Shown: piece by piece, positions 60,291 through 64,000 of the stretch
Layout of the letters: every line of letters starts with the position of its first letter
How positions within the stretch are numbered: position 1 is the first letter of the stretch
NCBI RefSeq assembly: GCF_041146395.1
Contig: NC_090986.1
Location: 44,428,001 to 44,492,000 of the forward strand
Reading direction: 5' to 3'
DNA: 64,000 nucleotides
From: Eulemur rufifrons
Lineage: Eukaryota > Chordata > Mammalia > Primates > Lemuridae
Notes under the pieces: generated by a model
Seen by the model: only the letters and a program-made list of their open reading frames with translations
Database searches by the model: none
Told to the model about the DNA's origin: nothing
Program-made: the position numbers and the translations under genes

Positions 60291-61955
60291 TTAGTTGCAA
60301 ATCTGCAATGAAGGGCAGAGCCAGAGAAAATGCTCTGTTATTCTTCCTGTGGTCGCTTTGACTCCTGTCTTACATTGGCCTGGTTGCCTTGTATACTTTC
60401 CCTTTGTATATCAGTCCCAGCAAAGATTAGGCTCCCATAAACTTTTGCAGCTAGTTGTTTCTCTGCAGAGGCCATACAATTCCCATTTTCCATCCTTTCT
60501 CCACTCTGGAGAGCCACCTGTGGGAATGAATGCAGTGACAATGACAGTCAGCACCCTGCTCCCATCCATTTTCCTGAAACTTCTTTCCCATTTGAACCTC
60601 TTGGAATCCAGTCCTTTTGCTCCTTCCTTGGCTCTTTATTCTCTGCCAGGTGCTTGCTATAGGAATCTGCTTCCTTGTGAGTATCAGGTTGGTTCTTTAT
60701 CATTCTTTTGTCTCTAAGCACTGCTTTGCAACATATTCCTTAACCCCATGCCTCTCCACACCTCTGACACTGAGTGCCACCCCCTAGTTTTCTGCCCAGC
60801 ACCCTCCTTGCCTTAGAAAGGAGAAGCACATGAGCCATTGAAACAGTGGCTTTCTGCTCTCATTTGCTCTTAAGTTATTTTGCTCTCCTCAACTTTCTTC
60901 TTCACTTACTCAAATCACTTTATTTTTTTACCAGTGTTTTCTAATGATTTGAGAGTAGGTCTGTGAGTTCACCATTAGGAAGTTTAAATCTGAGTTTTCA
61001 TTTTGGTGCTAATTTAACAATTATCTTAAGTATGCTTGGGTTATTTGGATGTCTACCCTATACCTATATTACTGCCAAACTATTTTGGTGCCCATATTTC
61101 AGTTTGTGTTTACCATGGTATGAATGCCAGACAGCACCGATTTAATGATCCCACACTAATGAAAAAATAACAAGGATGGAATAAATATGTAAATGATGCT
61201 CTCAAGTCAAGTGAAGTCCAAATAACATCACAGACAGAATATCATACAAATAAATATGTTGGCAGTAATTCATGTAAAGATAAGTGCTGGGAAAACTGAG
61301 TCATCCTAAAATAAATAGTAGTACAACCATAATAAACCGAAAATACTTTTTGTAATAGCAGTTGGGACCATGTGGGCTAACAGTTTGGTTTTGGAAAACA
61401 ACATCATTTGTCATATAAAATTGTTAGTTTGAATTTTATTGTTTGGTAAAATTTGCATTTAATTTATAAATTTGCTTTTGTATAAGAATTATAAGTAGGT
61501 AGAAATTAAATATGGATAGACTTATGTTTGAAGGCAAATAAAATAATAGTAAACATAACAACATTGGGAACCCATGATTAAAAAAGTAAAATTTCTGAGC
61601 AACAGTGACCTATTTCAAACAACATTGGTTCTTCCTGAAACCTCTTCTTGGATGGCTTAATTATGGAATTAAATTTGGTTTGTGAATTTGATTGTGACAA
61701 GGATAAAGGAATGATATTAAACCATAGGTGTTTGCAATCTGCCACCTCCCCTTGCCTGGCAAAGAAAAGGCTGTCTTAGTCTCCCACTCTCACCCTAGGT
61801 CCACTTTCCCCAGAAATACCTGCAAGGAAGAATGAGAATCTGCCAGGTAATATGAAAACTGAAAAACTGAAAGGAAGAAGACAGCTTTAATGAGTTTTTT
61901 AATTAAAAGGGTGAAGAAAACCCCAATATCAAAGAGAGAAAAAGAAAACTATAAG
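60291..61955. other. Unassigned non-coding DNA
   Basis: Unique-looking sequence. The plus-strand frame at 60295-60717 (140 codons) is Leu/Ser/Pro-rich, lacks any domain I know, and directly follows L2 sequence. I do not treat it as a gene. Confidence 0.4.
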
Positions 61956-64000
61956 AATAGAAAATACTAGATAACCAAATTCAACAGCATATTAAAAAGG
62001 ATTATGACCATGAGAAAGTAGTGTTTATTCCTGGAATGCAAGGATGGCTCCATATATAAAAATCAATCAATGCAGTACACCACATTAACAGAATAAAGGG
62101 AAAAAAATATGATCATCTCAGTTGATGCAGAAAAATCATTCAACAAAATTCAATACCCTTTCATGACAAAAACATTCAACAAACTAGAAACAGAAGGAAA
62201 CTACCTTAACATAATAAAAGGGTTGTATGTTAAAATCCACAGCCAACATTATACTCAATAGTCAAAGACTGAACGTTTTTCCTCTAAGATCAAGAACAAA
62301 ACAAAGAAGAGAACTTTCACCACTGCTATGCATAGTACTAGAAAACCTAGCCGGAACAATTAGGCAAGAAGATAAATAAAAGTTAGCCAAATTAGAATTT
62401 AGCATTAATATTAAATTAACATTTGAGCCTGAGCAACCCAGTGAGACTGCCTCTCTACAAAAACTAGAAAAATTAGTAGGGCGTGGTGGTGCATGCCTGT
62501 AGTCCCAGTTATGCAGGAGGCTGAAGCAGGAGGATCACTTAAGCCCAGGATTTGAGTTTGCAATGAGCTATGATGATGCCATTACACTGTAGCCCAGGTA
62601 ACAGGCAAGACTCTGTCTCAAAAAAAACTTAATATGTGTAAAAAAGTAGTAAAATTATTTCTGTTAACAAGGTGATAGGATCTTATGTATAGAAAACCCT
62701 AAAGATAACACAAAAAAGTATTATACTAATAAAATAACTCAGCAAAGTTGCAGAATACAAAATCAACATATGAAACAATGAAAAATTCAAAAAAATAAAA
62801 ATAAAAAAAACCAATTCCATTTACAATAGCATCAAAAAATAAAATACTTAGGTATAAATTTAACCAAAGAGGCAGGTTTTTATCATAAATGATAAAACCA
62901 TTAAACTGAAAGAAATTAAAGAAGACATCAATAAATAGAAAGATATCTCATGTTCATAGATTGGGACATTTAATATTGTTGAGATGCAATACTACCTAAA
63001 GCTAACTAAAGATTCAATGCAATCCCTAACAAAATCTTAATGGCATTTTTTCAGGAATACAAAGTTTCATGCTAAAATTTATATGAAATCTCAAGGGACC
63101 CTCGATAGCCAAAACACTCTTGAAAAAAGAAGAGCAAAGTTATGGATCTTACACTTCCTGATTTCAAAACTTATGACAAAACTACAGTAATCAAAACAGT
63201 GTGATACAGACATAAAGGGAAACACATAGACTAATAGAATAGAATAGACACCACAAAAATTGATCCTCACATAGGTGGTCAAATGATTTTTGACAAGAAA
63301 GGCAAAACTACTCAATGAGGAAAGAATAGTATTTTTAACAAATGGTATTGGGAAACTGGATGTTTAGATATAAAAGAATAAAATTGAACTTTAATCTCAC
63401 AGCATATATCAAAATTAACTCAAATTATTAAAGACCTAACTATATGTAAGAGCTAAAGCTGTAAAACTCTTAGAAGTAAACAGGGAGAAAACTCATGACA
63501 CTGGATTTGGCGATGATTTTAATATGACACCAAAAACACAAGCAATGAAAGAAAAACTATATAAATTGAACTTCATCTAAATTAAAAATTTTGTGCATCA
63601 AAAACAATATCAACAGAGTGAAAAAGTAGCCCACAAAATGGGAGAAAATGTTTGCAAATTATATATATGATAATGAATTAATATTCAGACTATATAAATA
63701 ACTACAACTCAAGAATAAAAAAACCCAAACAACCCAATTAAAAAACAGGAAAAGGACATGAATAGATATTACCCCAAAGAAAATATACATTAAATACATG
63801 AAAGTATGCTCAACATCACTAATCATTAGGGAGATGCTAATCAATATAGCAAAAGGATACCATTTATATCCAGTAGGGTGGCTATTATTAAAAGCAAAAC
63901 AAAACAGAACATAACAAGTATTGGTATGGATGTGGAGAAATTGGAACACTTATGCATTGCTGCCGAGAATATAAAATGGTGTGGCTGTTATGGAAAATAG
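61956..64000 (+). mobile_element. L1M ORF2, plus strand, running off the window
   Basis: 'ttcctggaatgcaaggatgg', 'catctcagttgatgcagaaa', 'attatactcaatagtcaaag', 'gcatcaaaaaataaaatact', 'ttgggacatttaatattgtt', 'aaaggcaaaactactcaatg' and finally 'ggtatggatgtggagaaatt' trace L1 ORF2 from the RT region to near its carboxy end. It is 5'-truncated and full of stops, and continues beyond base 64000. Minus-strand frames here (63091-63315, 63659-63949) are shadows of it. Confidence 0.85.
62421..62627 (+). repeat. 5'-truncated Alu inside L1 ORF2
   Basis: Starts inside the left arm ('gcctgagcaacccagtgaga') and continues through 'gggcgtggtggtgcatgcct' and 'ggaggatcacttaagcccag' to 'caagactctgtctc' and a short A-tail. 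It lacks the extended lemur linker. No clear target duplication found. Confidence 0.85.

Noticed and set aside
60295..60717. 140-codon plus-strand frame
   Set aside because: Follows directly on L2 sequence, is rich in Leu, Ser and Pro as random CT-rich DNA would give, and has no recognisable domain.
63659..63949. Hydrophobic 96-codon minus-strand frame
   Set aside because: Antisense of L1 ORF2 at the window edge; the T-rich strand explains the Phe/Leu content.

Overview
This window looks like non-coding DNA from a strepsirrhine primate, most likely a Malagasy lemur. The strongest clue is the Alu class. The copies at 13861-14171, 15910-16251, 37629-37971 and 46360-46711 are dimeric 7SL-derived Alus. 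In them the A-rich linker between the two arms is replaced by an expanded segment of about 40 bases, of the kind I know from lemur Alus. The rest of the repeat load is typical placental: MIR, L2, MER5/MER20 hAT elements, MaLR and ERVL LTRs, and old L1M LINEs. The species cannot be fixed from sequence alone.

I find no protein-coding gene that I can support, and no tRNA, rRNA, CRISPR array or CpG island. The longest open frames (up to 170 codons) lie in L2, L1, Alu or LTR sequence or have random-looking composition. The window is therefore intergenic or deep intronic.

Layout: 1-13.2 kb is mostly old unique sequence with scattered MIR, L2, one hAT element, a MaLR LTR (about 6 kb) and an ERVL LTR (about 9 kb). 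From 13.24 to 20.11 kb lies one nearly end-to-end L1M on the plus strand, with two Alus, three or four LTR-like pieces and an inverted L1 segment inside it. 20.1-35.9 kb is mostly unique sequence with MIR, L2, an MLT1 LTR, a minus-strand L1 5' segment (28.2-29.16 kb) and an LTR at 31.8 kb. 35.9-38.45 kb is a plus-strand L1 broken by two LTR-like insertions, one of which carries a lemur-type Alu. It is followed by a MER20 that was itself split by a mariner DNA transposon (38561-39804). 40.3-43.26 kb is the 5' half of a minus-strand L1. 43.4-44.5 kb holds two MER5 elements and an MLT2-like LTR. 47.8-51 kb and 52.5-56.1 kb are two minus-strand L1s that each keep both ends but lack much of ORF2. 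56-62 kb is mainly unique sequence with a long L2. From 61.96 kb to the window edge is a plus-strand L1 ORF2.

No genes act together here. What can be read is a history of insertions. The most useful points are an Hsmar1-like mariner in an apparent lemur genome, with its D34D spacing intact but its first catalytic Asp lost; a perfect 16-bp inverted repeat made inside an old L1; a 110-bp exon-like block with good splice sites inside a minus-strand L1; and several unidentified LTR-like insertions. I see no sign of an undescribed biological system. Names and boundaries of old repeats are from memory of the consensus sequences, and most boundaries are approximate.
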